Part shown: piece after piece, positions 16,267 through 25,118 of the stretch
Layout: every line of letters starts with the position of its first letter
How positions within the stretch are numbered: the first letter of the stretch is position 1
NCBI GenBank assembly: GCA_947628695.1
Contig: CANRAV010000004.1
Span: 57,517-121,516, forward strand
DNA: 64,000 nt
Direction: 5' to 3'
Source of the DNA: an uncultured Clostridia bacterium
Lineage (GTDB): Bacteria; Bacillota; Clostridia; Oscillospirales; CAG-382
Program-made: the position numbers and the translations under genes
Notes under the pieces: generated by a model
What the model saw: only the letters and a program-made list of their open reading frames with translations
The model's database searches: none
What the model was told of the DNA's origin: nothing

Positions 16267-16701
16267 TTATTTGCGGCTTCTGCGTTTCGCAAGCAGGCTT
16301 GCAATAACGTACACCTGCCAAAAGCAAATGCAGACAACCGTAAAAAGCAATATTAAAAGCAGGGAAAGCATAAACACGCCGTCAAAGCTTTTCGCAAACA
16401 GGTAAAACATAAGAGCAAGCAAAAAAGACACGGCCGCAGACGGCAGCAGGGTAAAGAAGAAATCCGCTGATATAAACGGCTTGACGGAGGAATGCACGCC
16501 GCTTTTAATCCTAAAAAGGTTTGCAAAGCAAGGTACGGCGAACAAAACCGCCGCCGCAAAGGTCGCGGCAATAAGCCAAATAAGGTCTGAAACAGCGACG
16601 AAAAAGCAGACAAGGTAAAAAGCGAAAGGCAAGACGAGCGAAAGGACAAGCCTTGCAATCTTTTCACGCTTCGATATTTTACCGTCACGCATTGTCGTCA
16701 T
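16267..16701 (-). CDS. Small membrane protein, unknown function
   Basis: A 144-residue hydrophobic protein with four or five predicted transmembrane helices (LVLSLVLPFAFYLVCFFVAV, LIWLIAATFAAAVLFAVP, a SAAVSFLLALMFYLF helix, and LSLLLILLFTVVCICFW) and basic ends. I do not recognise the family. It overlaps the end of the acyl-CoA synthetase gene by 17 nt, so it is translationally coupled to it; ATG 16692 is an alternative start. No enzyme motif is visible. Confidence 0.6.
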   Translation of the reverse strand: MTTMRDGKISKREKIARLVLSLVLPFAFYLVCFFVAVSDLIWLIAATFAAAVLFAVPCFANLFRIKSGVHSSVKPFISADFFFTLLPSAAVSFLLALMFYLFAKSFDGVFMLSLLLILLFTVVCICFWQVYVIASLLAKRRSRK

Positions 16702-18334
16702 TTCTTATCTTTTTGCGCATTATCTTCCCGCTTGCGGTCTTGGGAAGCTCGTCCACAAACTCCACAATGCGCGGGTATTTATAAGGCGCAGTCACGTGCT
16801 TTACGTGATTTTGTATCTCTTTTTTAAGCTCGTCGGAGGCAGTAAAGCCCCTTGCAAGTACTATTGTCGCCTTAACGACCTGACCCCTGACCGGGTCGGG
16901 TGCCGCAGTAACTGCGCACTCCAAAACCGAAGGGTGCGTCATAATGGCGCTTTCAACCTCGAATGGGCCTATGCGGTAGCCGCTGCACTTTATGACGTCG
17001 TCGGAACGCCCCTCGAACCAATAGTACCCGTCGGAGTCTCTCCAGGCCATGTCGCCCGTGTCGTAAAAGTCCTTGCGGAAGGCCTTTGCATTAGCCGCGT
17101 CGTCGCCGTAATAGCACTGAAACAGGCCGCAGGGATAGTGCTTGTCCAAATTCCTTACGACAATAGAGCCTACAACGCCGTCCTCGCAGCTGTTGCCGTC
17201 CTCGTCCACAAGGTCAACGTCGAAGTCTGCCGTGGGCTTGCCCATAGAGCCGGGCTTTATGGGGAAGCCTTCGAAATTTGCAAGCAGAACCGGAGTTTCC
17301 GACTGACCGAAGCCCTCTGTTATCGTAAGCCCGGTGTATTCCTTGAACCTGTTGAACACCTCCGCGTTAAGCGGTTCGCCCGCAACGCAGCAGTGCTTTA
17401 TCGATGAAAAATCGTATTTGGAAAGGTCTTCCTTTATGAAGAACCTGAAAATCGTAGCAGGAGCGCAGAACGTGTCGATCTTAAGCTCGCTTATAAGCTC
17501 CAGCGTGTTCTTCGCGTTGAACTTCTCGTTGTCGTATGCTACGATAACCGCGCCGCAAATCCACTGCCCGTAAATCTTGCCCCAGGCGAACTTTGCCCAG
17601 CCGCTGTCGGACATCGTAAGGTGAAGCCCGCCGTCGATAACGCGCTGCCAATATTTTGCAGTGAGAATGTGCCCGATGGGGTACGTATAATTATGCAGTA
17701 TCATCTTCGGCATACCCGTGGTGCCGGAGGAGAAATACATAAGCATCGGATCGGTGTTTTCGTTGGGGATCCTTTCAAGCTCGTCCGACATACCCTCAAG
17801 CTCCGCACGGAAATCGAAGGCAGAAGGGGGTATACCGTCACCGACAACGCCGTAGTGGGATACGGTCTTGCAGCTTTCAAGCGCCGCAAGTATGTAGTCG
17901 ACAAGCTCCTTGTCGTCAACCGAAAGAACCATTCGCACATTGGCACTGTTGCAGCGATAGACAATGTCCTTTGCCGTAAGCTGATAGGTGGCGGGGATGC
18001 ACACGGCGCCTATCTTGTGAAGCGCTAAAAAGCAAACCCAGGTCTCCGGCCGCTGCTTAAGCATAAGCATGACCCTGTCGCCTTTTTTGATGCCCTTCGA
18101 GAGAAAAAGATTTGCCGCCTTGTTGCTTAAAAGCATAAGGTCGTAAAACGTAAAGCTTTTCCTGTGGCCGAAATCGTCACACCAAAGAAGCGCCTTCTTT
18201 TCCTTGTCAAGCTTTGCCCAACCGTCGACGACGTCATATGCAAAATTAAAGTTGTCCGGTACCGTGACGGCATACTCTTTTTTAAACTGTTCGTAGCTGT
18301 CAAATTCGGTCTTTGTGAGAAACTTTTCAAGCAT
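16685..18334 (-). CDS. AMP-forming acyl-CoA synthetase (acetyl/medium-chain type)
   Basis: A 549-residue ANL-superfamily enzyme that activates a carboxylic acid through an acyl-adenylate to an acyl-CoA. Signature motifs: MYFSSGTTGMPKMILHN (P-loop A3), ITEGFGQSET (A5), YDTGDMAWRDSDGYYWFEGRSDDVIK (A7-A8 region, shown by its key YxTGD and GRxDD), and the C-terminal catalytic lysine in PKTASGKIMRK. The closest family by feel is the medium-chain/acetyl-CoA synthetase group of Clostridia; the acid is not known. ATG 18334 follows GAGGTG at 7 nt, preferred over an upstream in-frame codon at 18361. Confidence 0.88.
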   Translation of the reverse strand: MLEKFLTKTEFDSYEQFKKEYAVTVPDNFNFAYDVVDGWAKLDKEKKALLWCDDFGHRKSFTFYDLMLLSNKAANLFLSKGIKKGDRVMLMLKQRPETWVCFLALHKIGAVCIPATYQLTAKDIVYRCNSANVRMVLSVDDKELVDYILAALESCKTVSHYGVVGDGIPPSAFDFRAELEGMSDELERIPNENTDPMLMYFSSGTTGMPKMILHNYTYPIGHILTAKYWQRVIDGGLHLTMSDSGWAKFAWGKIYGQWICGAVIVAYDNEKFNAKNTLELISELKIDTFCAPATIFRFFIKEDLSKYDFSSIKHCCVAGEPLNAEVFNRFKEYTGLTITEGFGQSETPVLLANFEGFPIKPGSMGKPTADFDVDLVDEDGNSCEDGVVGSIVVRNLDKHYPCGLFQCYYGDDAANAKAFRKDFYDTGDMAWRDSDGYYWFEGRSDDVIKCSGYRIGPFEVESAIMTHPSVLECAVTAAPDPVRGQVVKATIVLARGFTASDELKKEIQNHVKHVTAPYKYPRIVEFVDELPKTASGKIMRKKIRNDDNA

Positions 18335-18388
18335 ATGATAACACCTCGGTCGCAAATACATTACCGGCTTTAAAACCGATTAAGAATT

Positions 18389-18416
18389 ATTATACCTTAA
18401 TTTACAAATAAGTCAA
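18389..18416 (-). promoter_or_regulatory. Promoter of the acyl-CoA synthetase gene
   Basis: Minus strand: TTGACT (18411-18416), 16 nt, TATAAT (18389-18394). Confidence 0.75.
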
Positions 18417-18490
18417 GAGAAAAAATACATAAAGGCTTTAAAAAAACGTCGGTTTTTATTGGATATATACACGACTTTCCGCATTTTTGA

Positions 18491-18523
18491 AAGAAAACGG
18501 CACAGCTCTTACCGAGCCGTGCC
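18491..18523 (-). terminator. Terminator of the AbrB-like gene
   Basis: Minus-strand hairpin GGCACGGCTC / GAGCTGTGCC with one mismatch, followed by GTTTTCTTTC, 18 nt after the stop codon. Confidence 0.7.
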
Positions 18524-18541
18524 GTGAAAATGCCGCCGTTA

Positions 18542-18784
18542 TTACTGTGCGAGACCGCCTATCTTCTTTGCACAGTCCGAGCAAATAAGTACACCGCCGA
18601 ACTTTATGTCATGGTCCCCGCCGCAGAAGGCGCAGGAGTTAGCGAACTTTTTTACTATAATTGCGTCGTTTTCCACAGTTATGATAACGTCGTCCTTTAT
18701 CGACAAATTAAGCATTTCCCTAAAGGGCTTCGGTAAAACTATTCTTCCTGTTTCGTCAATTGGTCTAACTATTTGCCTTTTCAA
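18542..18784 (-). CDS. AbrB-family transcriptional regulator with C-terminal zinc ribbon
   Basis: An 80-residue DNA-binding protein. Residues 1-47 form the swapped-hairpin AbrB/SpoVT domain (RPIDETGRIVLPKPFREML); residues 51-74 carry CAFCGG...CSDC, a zinc ribbon where Bacillus AbrB has its multimerisation tail. TTG 18784 is the start: AAAGGAG lies 7-8 nt before it and no in-frame ATG is nearby. It is monocistronic, with its own promoter and terminator. A role in transition-state or sporulation control is likely from the family, but its targets are unknown. Confidence 0.88.
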   Translation of the reverse strand: MKRQIVRPIDETGRIVLPKPFREMLNLSIKDDVIITVENDAIIVKKFANSCAFCGGDHDIKFGGVLICSDCAKKIGGLAQ

Positions 18785-18811
18785 AAGTACATCTCCTTTG
18801 ATTTTTCTGTT

Positions 18812-18840
18812 ATCTTACCACAATATAAAAAGTGTGTCAA
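18812..18840 (-). promoter_or_regulatory. Promoter of the AbrB-like gene
   Basis: Minus strand: consensus TTGACA (18835-18840), 17 nt, TAAGAT (18812-18817). Confidence 0.7.
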
Positions 18841-18859
18841 TATTTACCACGAAAAATGT

Positions 18860-19639
18860 TCAAATTTTTTCTATCATGTCGAACACGCTGTCGAAAACGT
18901 AATCCGGCGGGGCGGATGTGCTGACGTCTTCGGCTTTAGTTTCACCGCTAAGCACAAGCGCGGATATCATCCCGCTGTTTTTTGCAAGCGCCATGTCCGT
19001 GTATAGCCGGTCGCCCACGCTTACCGTCCTTTCTGCAGGTATGCCGGTGCGGTCGTGTATAGCCTCCGCCGTTTCGGGGTAGGGTTTTCCGAGGTATTTC
19101 GGCTTAACGCCCGTTGCGGCTGTTATTGCGGCGGCTATTGCCCCGCTGTCCGGTATCTGCCTGCCTCCGTCAAGCGGGCAGTTAAAATCCGGGTGCGTGC
19201 TCAGGTACAAAGCACCCTTCCTGACAGCGTCGCACATTGTCTTTAGCTTTGCATATGTAAGCTCTGTGTCAAAGCTTGAAACGGCCACGTCTGCGTCTTC
19301 CGTTTCCACAAGGTTTATGCCGGAAGCCATCATGTCGTCCTTCAAAAGCTTTGTCCCCAGCAGATACACCGTTTTTCCCGGGCAGTGCCGTTTTAAGTAG
19401 TTTACGGTTACGTCGCCGGAGGTCATTATATCGCACTCGCCAAAGCCAAGCCTGAAAAGCTTCTCTTTGTAAAACGGCTTTGTTTTGGAGGCATTGTTTG
19501 TGAAAAACATAAAGCGCTTGTTTTTTTGTCTCAGCGTTTCAACAAATTCCACCGCACCATTTATCGGCGTGTCGCCGAGGTAGACGGTACCGTCCATGTC
19601 CAGCACAAAAAGCTCTGCGTTTTTTAAGCGGTCCTCCAT
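18860..19639 (-). CDS. HAD-superfamily (NagD-like) phosphatase
   Basis: A 259-residue class IIA HAD hydrolase. Motif [13 protein letters not shown] holds the nucleophile Asp, motif II is FTNNAS, motif III lies near the GKPYPE region, and motif IV is [13 protein letters not shown]. The large cap domain between motifs II and III fits the NagD/p-nitrophenylphosphatase group, which dephosphorylates sugar phosphates or nucleotides. The exact substrate is unknown. The ATG at 19639 has AAGGAG 9 nt upstream. The upstream cysK remnant ends inside this coding region. Confidence 0.85.
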   Translation of the reverse strand: MEDRLKNAELFVLDMDGTVYLGDTPINGAVEFVETLRQKNKRFMFFTNNASKTKPFYKEKLFRLGFGECDIMTSGDVTVNYLKRHCPGKTVYLLGTKLLKDDMMASGINLVETEDADVAVSSFDTELTYAKLKTMCDAVRKGALYLSTHPDFNCPLDGGRQIPDSGAIAAAITAATGVKPKYLGKPYPETAEAIHDRTGIPAERTVSVGDRLYTDMALAKNSGMISALVLSGETKAEDVSTSAPPDYVFDSVFDMIEKI

Positions 19640-19800
19640 TTTTGTCCTCTCCTTAAAATCCATTTCTCAAAAAGCACGGTGCTGAAATAACGCTCGCCTG
19701 TGTCGGGAAGAACAGTCAACACGCGCTTTCCTTTTCCAAGCTTTATCGCGGCGGAGACGTTCGTGCCGGAAGAGATACCGCAAAGAATCCCTCCGTGGAA
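19624..19800 (-). pseudogene. Cysteine synthase (cysK) 3' remnant
   Basis: On the minus strand a frame reads [20 protein letters not shown], then [22 protein letters not shown], which is the C-terminal end of O-acetylserine sulfhydrylase (usual form GISSGAA...LPDSGERYLST). Only about 55 of some 300 residues remain; the rest is missing, and the frame has no start. The frame runs on into the HAD gene and stops at 19624. The deletion junction is near 19800, just after the pfp terminator. Confidence 0.8.
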
Positions 19801-19833
19801 ACAGTATACTACATACTATGACCGCCCAAAGAA

Positions 19834-19870
19834 AACGCCCCGCTTGTTTTTGTTCGGCAAGCGGGGCGTT
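19834..19870 (-). terminator. Terminator of the phosphofructokinase gene
   Basis: Minus strand: AACGCCCCGCTTG, short loop, CAAGCGGGGCGTT then TTCTTT; a 13-bp GC-rich perfect stem starting 12 nt after the stop codon. Confidence 0.85.
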
Positions 19871-19881
19871 TGAAAACGGAT

Positions 19882-21114
19882 TTACTGCGCTTTAACCTTC
19901 TTAAGATGGACAAATCTGGGCAGACCGTCCTCTTTTGTAAGCTGTGTTTCGCCCTGTATAAGCGGAAGAGCATATGCAATATACTTTTCGTTCATTCCGT
20001 CCTTTGTGGCGTTCATCCAGCTTTTCGGAACCTTCTTCTCCGCATTTGCAACGTCGGAAAGGTCAAACAGCTCTATCTCGCACTTGTAGCCCTTCTTGGA
20101 CTTCTTGCGCTTAAAGCCGACCATCTTGTCGGTAATACCGGCGGTTGCATAGTCAACGGCCGCTTTGCCTGCCGCAAAGCTTTCGTCAATATCTGTTTGA
20201 GAAGCACAGTGCGCAGCACAGCGCTGAAGAAGAGAAAGCTCTATGGCCCTTACCTTTGCGCCGGTTGCCTTTTCGATTTTCTTTGCAAGCAGGGAAGCAA
20301 GCCCGCCAAGCTGAGGATGGCCGAAGCTGTCCTTCTTGCCCGTGTCGGAAATGAGGCGTCCCATGCGGTTGTGTATGCCTTCGGAAACGGCTACAATGCA
20401 CTGCCCGTTTTCGGCATAAATCTTCTTAACCTTTTCGATGAAGTCATTCGTGTTGAAGGAAACCTCGGGAAGGTAAATAAGATCGGGACCGCAGCCCTTG
20501 TAGCAGGCGAGGGAAGCTGCGGCGGTAAGCCAGCCGGCGTTCCTGCCCATTATCTCTACAACGGTGATCATGCCGGTGTCGTAAACGCGTGCGTCGTGGT
20601 AAATCTCCATAAGAGAGGTGGCAATGTATTTAGCCGCGGAAGCATAGCCGGGGCAGTGATCGGTTCCTGCAAGGTCGTTGTCTATGGTCTTGGGTATGCC
20701 CATAACGCGGCATTCGTAGTTGTGCTTAAGCATAAACTTGGAAATCTTGTTGCAGGTATCCATAGAGTCGTTGCCGCCGTTGTAGAAAAAGTAGCGGACG
20801 TCGTACTTCTTAAAGATTTCAAGTATGCGGAAATAATCGGTATCGTCAACCTCCGCATCCTTAAGCTTATAGCGGCAGGAGCCCAAAGCAGAGGAGGGAG
20901 TGTACTTCATATGCTCAAGCTCTGCGGGATCCTCCATGCCCATGTCGATGAGGTTGTCGTTGAGGACACCCTTAATGCCGTTGAGCGCACCGTATACTTT
21001 TGTGATGTTTTCGTTCTCAAGCGCGGTCTTTATGCAGCCGTATGCAGAAGCATTGATGACCGAGGTCGGGCCGCCCGACTGACCGATGATACATGCGCCT
21101 TTTAAAGTGCTCAT
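19882..21114 (-). CDS. pfp: Pyrophosphate-type 6-phosphofructokinase
   Basis: A 410-residue group-II phosphofructokinase, interconverting fructose 6-phosphate and fructose 1,6-bisphosphate. Motifs: IGQSGGPTSVINAS, GGNDSMDT, PKTIDNDLAGTDH, and EIMGRNAGWLTAA. The Asp in GGND, where ATP enzymes have Gly, is the residue linked to pyrophosphate use in the family. This would make glycolysis cheaper in ATP and reversible, as in several anaerobes. ATG 21114 has AGGAAG 10 nt upstream. It is divergent from the aldolase gene, the next step of the pathway, across a shared 177-nt promoter region. Confidence 0.88.
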   Translation of the reverse strand: MSTLKGACIIGQSGGPTSVINASAYGCIKTALENENITKVYGALNGIKGVLNDNLIDMGMEDPAELEHMKYTPSSALGSCRYKLKDAEVDDTDYFRILEIFKKYDVRYFFYNGGNDSMDTCNKISKFMLKHNYECRVMGIPKTIDNDLAGTDHCPGYASAAKYIATSLMEIYHDARVYDTGMITVVEIMGRNAGWLTAAASLACYKGCGPDLIYLPEVSFNTNDFIEKVKKIYAENGQCIVAVSEGIHNRMGRLISDTGKKDSFGHPQLGGLASLLAKKIEKATGAKVRAIELSLLQRCAAHCASQTDIDESFAAGKAAVDYATAGITDKMVGFKRKKSKKGYKCEIELFDLSDVANAEKKVPKSWMNATKDGMNEKYIAYALPLIQGETQLTKEDGLPRFVHLKKVKAQ

Positions 21115-21152
21115 TGTTTTGTTACTTCCTTTCAAACAAGTAATTTCAAGAT

Positions 21153-21181
21153 ACTATATCATACTTTTCACTTAAAATCAA
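21153..21181 (-). promoter_or_regulatory. Promoter of the phosphofructokinase gene
   Basis: Minus strand: TTGATT (21176-21181), 17 nt, TATAGT (21153-21158). Confidence 0.65.
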
Positions 21182-21224
21182 TGACTTTTTTAGCACATTT
21201 CGGCATTATTTTTTCGCTATTCGC

Positions 21225-21253
21225 TTGACAAGACAGACAAATACTGCTAAACT
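21225..21253 (+). promoter_or_regulatory. Promoter of the fructose-bisphosphate aldolase gene
   Basis: Consensus TTGACA (21225-21230), 17 nt, TAAACT (21248-21253), 38 nt before the ATG. Confidence 0.7.
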
Positions 21254-21291
21254 AAGGCAGAATTAAATTTTTAAGGAGATGTTCTTAGACA

Positions 21292-22230
21292 ATGGCATTG
21301 GTTACTTCTACCGAAATGTTTAAAAAGGCTTACGAGGGCGGCTACGCTATAGGCGCCTTCAATGTCAATAATATGGAGATCGTGCAGGGCATAACCGAGG
21401 CTTGCAAAGAAGAAAAGGCCCCCGTTATACTTCAGGTTTCCAAGGGTGCGCGTGCTTACGCAAATCACACGTATCTTGTTAAGCTTGTCGAGGCGGCTGT
21501 TATAGAGTGCCCGGAGATACCAGTTGTTCTTCACCTTGACCACGGCCCGGACTTTGAGACCTGCAAGTCCTGCATTGACGGCGGCTTTACTTCCGTTATG
21601 ATTGACGGTTCTTCGAAGTCTTTTGAGGACAACATCGCTCTTACGAAGCAGGTTGTAGAGTACGCTCACGCACACGGCGTCGTAGTTGAGGGCGAGCTTG
21701 GCACTCTTGCGGGAATAGAGGACGAAGTTAAGGTTTCCGCAGAGGATTCCTCCTACACCCGTCCGGAAGAGGTTGAAGAGTTTGTTTCCAGGACCGGGGT
21801 TGACTCCCTCGCTATAGCCATCGGTACAAGCCACGGCGCGTATAAGTTCAAGCCCGGCACAAAGCCGCAGCTTCGCTTTGACATACTTGAAGAAGTCAGC
21901 AGGAGGCTTCCGGGCTTCCCGATAGTTCTTCACGGTTCTTCCTCCGTTCCTCAGAACTACGTTGAAATGATAAACGCTAACGGCGGCAAGATGCCCGGCG
22001 CTATCGGCGTACCGGAAGAGCAGCTTCGCAAAGCAGCTTCTCTTTCCGTGTGCAAGATCAACATAGACTCCGACTTGAGGCTTGCAATGACCGGTACTAT
22101 CCGTCAGTTCTTCAACGAGCATCCCGACAAGTTCGATCCTCGCGAATACCTTAAGCCTGCAAGGGCAAATATCAAAGAGCTTGTACGTCATAAGCTGGTC
22201 GACGTTCTCGGCTGTGCAGGCAAGGCGTAA
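21292..22230 (+). CDS. fba: Class II fructose-1,6-bisphosphate aldolase
   Basis: A 312-residue zinc aldolase splitting fructose 1,6-bisphosphate into the two triose phosphates. Visible: GAFNVNNMEIVQ at the start, the catalytic/metal motif VLHLDHGPDFETC, EGELGTLAGIED, the second metal His in IAIGTSHGAYKF, and the third in VLHGSSSVP. Length is typical. TTAAGGAGATG precedes the start. It is transcribed divergently from pfp and ends in a strong terminator at 22254, so the pair forms a glycolytic locus. Confidence 0.95.
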   Translation: MALVTSTEMFKKAYEGGYAIGAFNVNNMEIVQGITEACKEEKAPVILQVSKGARAYANHTYLVKLVEAAVIECPEIPVVLHLDHGPDFETCKSCIDGGFTSVMIDGSSKSFEDNIALTKQVVEYAHAHGVVVEGELGTLAGIEDEVKVSAEDSSYTRPEEVEEFVSRTGVDSLAIAIGTSHGAYKFKPGTKPQLRFDILEEVSRRLPGFPIVLHGSSSVPQNYVEMINANGGKMPGAIGVPEEQLRKAASLSVCKINIDSDLRLAMTGTIRQFFNEHPDKFDPREYLKPARANIKELVRHKLVDVLGCAGKA

Positions 22231-22253
22231 ACAGTTCTCGGTTAGACACATTC

Positions 22254-22289
22254 GGCAGACGGGTGCACTGCAGCCCGTCTGCCTTTTTT
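22254..22289 (+). terminator. Terminator of the aldolase gene
   Basis: GGCAGACGGG, a 10-nt loop, CCCGTCTGCC and six T: a perfect 10-bp stem. Confidence 0.9.
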
Positions 22290-22435
22290 GCCTTTTGTCG
22301 GTGCGGAAGGCGCAGCCATTTTTAAAAGAGGCTGCATATATTGATGGATAGTAAGTCAAAAATAATAAACACACGGCAGAGCAAAAACTTTTTTTGTTTG
22401 AATCTGCCAATTTTAAAGCACATGTTTTGTTTATA

Positions 22436-22464
22436 TTGACATTTTTCCTTTAATTTGCTATATT
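22436..22464 (+). promoter_or_regulatory. Promoter of adhE
   Basis: Consensus TTGACA (22436-22441), 17 nt, TATATT (22459-22464), 35 nt before the ATG. The 145 nt between the previous terminator and this promoter contain only a weak GGCAGA/TCTGCC inverted repeat (about 22374-22408), which could be an operator; I saw no clear Rex site. Confidence 0.75.
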
Positions 22465-22499
22465 ATAAGAAGCACAATGCAACGGAGGTGCTTGGACTA

Positions 22500-25118
22500 A
22501 TGAATGAAAAACAATATCCCGTGACCGACAGTGTCGAATCCTTGGCTGAAAGAATTGCGGAAGTAAGGAAGGCGCAAAGGGTCTTCTCAACCTTCACGCA
22601 GGAGCAGGTGGACAAAATATTCCGTGCAGCTGCAACCGCGGCAGATATGGCTCGCATCCCGCTTGCCAAGCTTGCGGCGGAGGAAACCGGGATGGGCGTT
22701 GTCGAGGACAAGGTGATAAAAAACCACTATGCGGCAGAATATATTTACAACGCCTATAAAGACGCAAAAACCTGCGGCGTCATATACAGCGACGGTGCAT
22801 ACGGCATCAAAAAGATCGCCGAACCGCTTGGATTGATTGCGGCGGTTATTCCGACCACAAACCCCACTTCTACCGCCATATTCAAGACCCTTATATCTCT
22901 GAAAACGCGTAACGGGCTTATTATCAGCCCTCACCCAAGGGCAAAGCTCTCCACCATTGCAGCTGCAAAGGTGGTTCTTGAAGCGGCCGTAAAGGCAGGG
23001 GCGCCGGAGGGCATCATCGGCTGGATAGACAAGCCGTCTCTTGACCTTACAAATATGCTTATGAAAGAGTCGGACACTATACTTGCAACCGGCGGCCTCG
23101 GCATGGTTAAGGCAGCGTATTCAAGCGGCAAGCCCGCTATCGGTGTCGGCTCCGGCAACACGCCGGCCATTATCCACAGCAGTGCCGACATTGTGCTTGC
23201 TGTAAACTCCGTCATTCATTCTAAGACCTTTGACAACGGCATGATTTGCGCGTCGGAGCAGTCGGTTATTGTATTTGAAGACGTTTACGAGGCCGTAAAA
23301 GCGGAGTTTGCATACAGGGGCGCGTATTTTTTGAACGGGGAAGAAACGGACAAGGTCAGAGACGCCATGATCATCAACGGCTCTCTGAACGCTGCCATAG
23401 TCGGACAAAGCGCCTCTAAGATAGCGGAAATAGCGGGATTTTCCGTTCCGAAGGGAACAAAGCTTCTCATAGGCGAGGTTGAAAGCGTTGACATTTCCGA
23501 GGCTTTTGCGCACGAAAAGCTTTCCCCCGTTCTTGCGATGTACAAGGCGAAGGACGAAGACGACGCGTTTTCAAAGGCAGAAAGGCTTATTGCCGACGGC
23601 GGATACGGGCACACTTCTTCGATTTATATAAACACCGTTACGGAAAAAGAAGTGCTTGACAGGTTTGCGGCGCGTATGAAGACCTGCCGTGTTGTTGTCA
23701 ACACCCCGTCGTCTCACGGCGGAATCGGCGACCTTTACAATTTTGCGCTTCGTCCGTCACTGACCCTCGGCTGCGGCAGCTGGGGCGGGAACAGCGTTTC
23801 GGAAAACGTCGGCATAATGCATTTGCTTAACATCAAAAACGTTGCAGAAAGAAGAGAAAACATGCTTTGGTTCCGCACGCCTGAAAAGGTTTATATTAAA
23901 AAGGGCTGTCTTCCCGTCGCGCTTTCGGAGCTTACGGATATAAGCAAGACAAAAAAGGCCTTTATTGTAACCGACAGCTTTTTGTACAAAAGCGGCTTTA
24001 CAAAGCCCATTGAAGACAAGCTTAACGAGCTTGGCATTAAGCACGCCACCTTTTCGGCGGTAGAGCCGGACCCCACCCTTGCAAGTGCCAAGGCAGGGGC
24101 AGAGCAGATGACCGCCTTCGAACCCGACGCTATAATTGCCATAGGCGGCGGCTCCGCAATGGACGCGGCGAAGATCATGTGGGTGCTTTACGAGCATCCC
24201 GAAGCTGACTTTATGGATATGGCAATGCGCTTTATGGACATACGCAAGCGCGTATACAAGTTCCCCAAGATGGGCGAAAAGGCGTACTTTATCGCCGTTC
24301 CCACCTCTGCGGGCACCGGCTCGGAGGTTACGCCGTTTGCGGTTATAACCGACGAAACGACCGGCGTTAAGTATCCGCTTGCGGACTACGAGCTTATGCC
24401 CGATATGGCAATAGTAGACGCAGACCTTATGATGTCGGCACCGAAGGGGCTTACCTCCGCTTCCGGCATAGACGCGGCCGTTCACGCGCTGGAGGCTTAT
24501 GCCTCCGTTATGGCGACCGACTTTACCGACGGTCTGGCCTTAAAAGCGCTTAAAACGGTGTTTGACTATCTGCCGGCCGCATATGAAAACGGACAGACCG
24601 ACTGCGTTGCAAGGGAAAAGATGGCAAACGCCGCGACAATGGCCGGCATGGCATTTGCAAACGCCTTCCTCGGCGTGTGCCACTCTATGGCGCATAAGCT
24701 TGGCGCTTTTCACCACCTGCCGCACGGCGTTGCAAACGCATTGCTTATATCGCACGTTCTGCGCTACAACGCTGCGGAGGTTCCGCCTAAGATGGGCACC
24801 TTCCCGCAGTACACGCACCCGCACACGCTCAGGCGCTATGCAGAGGTTGCGGAGTATCTCGGCATAAGCGGCAAGGACGACAGGGAGAAGCTTGAAGGCC
24901 TTATTTCCGCCGTTGAAGAGCTTAAGGCGAAAGTTGGCATAAAACCCACAATAAAGGATTACGGGATAGACGAGGGCGATTTCCTTGCACGTCTCGACGA
25001 TATGACAGAGCAGGCATTTGACGACCAGTGCACGGGTGCTAACCCCAGGTATCCCTTGATAAGTGAAATCAAACAGATGTATCTTAATGCCTACTACGGC
25101 AACGGGGAGGAAGTTTAA
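22500..25118 (+). CDS. adhE: Bifunctional acetaldehyde-CoA/alcohol dehydrogenase
   Basis: An 872-residue two-domain enzyme turning acetyl-CoA into acetaldehyde and then ethanol with two NADH, the main fermentative redox sink. The N-terminal aldehyde dehydrogenase domain (about 1-430) has catalytic Cys250 in NGMICASEQ. The C-terminal iron-dependent alcohol dehydrogenase domain (about 450-872) has GGGSAMDAAK, PTSAGTGSE, and iron ligands in AHKLGAFHHLPHGVAN. ATG 22500 follows GGAGGTG at 9 nt. The stop codon overlaps the ATG of the next gene (TAATG), so the phosphotransferase-like gene is coupled. Confidence 0.95.
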   Translation: MNEKQYPVTDSVESLAERIAEVRKAQRVFSTFTQEQVDKIFRAAATAADMARIPLAKLAAEETGMGVVEDKVIKNHYAAEYIYNAYKDAKTCGVIYSDGAYGIKKIAEPLGLIAAVIPTTNPTSTAIFKTLISLKTRNGLIISPHPRAKLSTIAAAKVVLEAAVKAGAPEGIIGWIDKPSLDLTNMLMKESDTILATGGLGMVKAAYSSGKPAIGVGSGNTPAIIHSSADIVLAVNSVIHSKTFDNGMICASEQSVIVFEDVYEAVKAEFAYRGAYFLNGEETDKVRDAMIINGSLNAAIVGQSASKIAEIAGFSVPKGTKLLIGEVESVDISEAFAHEKLSPVLAMYKAKDEDDAFSKAERLIADGGYGHTSSIYINTVTEKEVLDRFAARMKTCRVVVNTPSSHGGIGDLYNFALRPSLTLGCGSWGGNSVSENVGIMHLLNIKNVAERRENMLWFRTPEKVYIKKGCLPVALSELTDISKTKKAFIVTDSFLYKSGFTKPIEDKLNELGIKHATFSAVEPDPTLASAKAGAEQMTAFEPDAIIAIGGGSAMDAAKIMWVLYEHPEADFMDMAMRFMDIRKRVYKFPKMGEKAYFIAVPTSAGTGSEVTPFAVITDETTGVKYPLADYELMPDMAIVDADLMMSAPKGLTSASGIDAAVHALEAYASVMATDFTDGLALKALKTVFDYLPAAYENGQTDCVAREKMANAATMAGMAFANAFLGVCHSMAHKLGAFHHLPHGVANALLISHVLRYNAAEVPPKMGTFPQYTHPHTLRRYAEVAEYLGISGKDDREKLEGLISAVEELKAKVGIKPTIKDYGIDEGDFLARLDDMTEQAFDDQCTGANPRYPLISEIKQMYLNAYYGNGEEV

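Noticed and set aside
19870..21105. 411-residue open frame on the + strand
   Set aside because: It is exactly antisense to pfp, has no family motif and no ribosome-binding site; it is a by-product of codon bias.
21271..22410. 379-residue open frame on the - strand
   Set aside because: Antisense to fba and its terminator; the terminator hairpin lies inside it.
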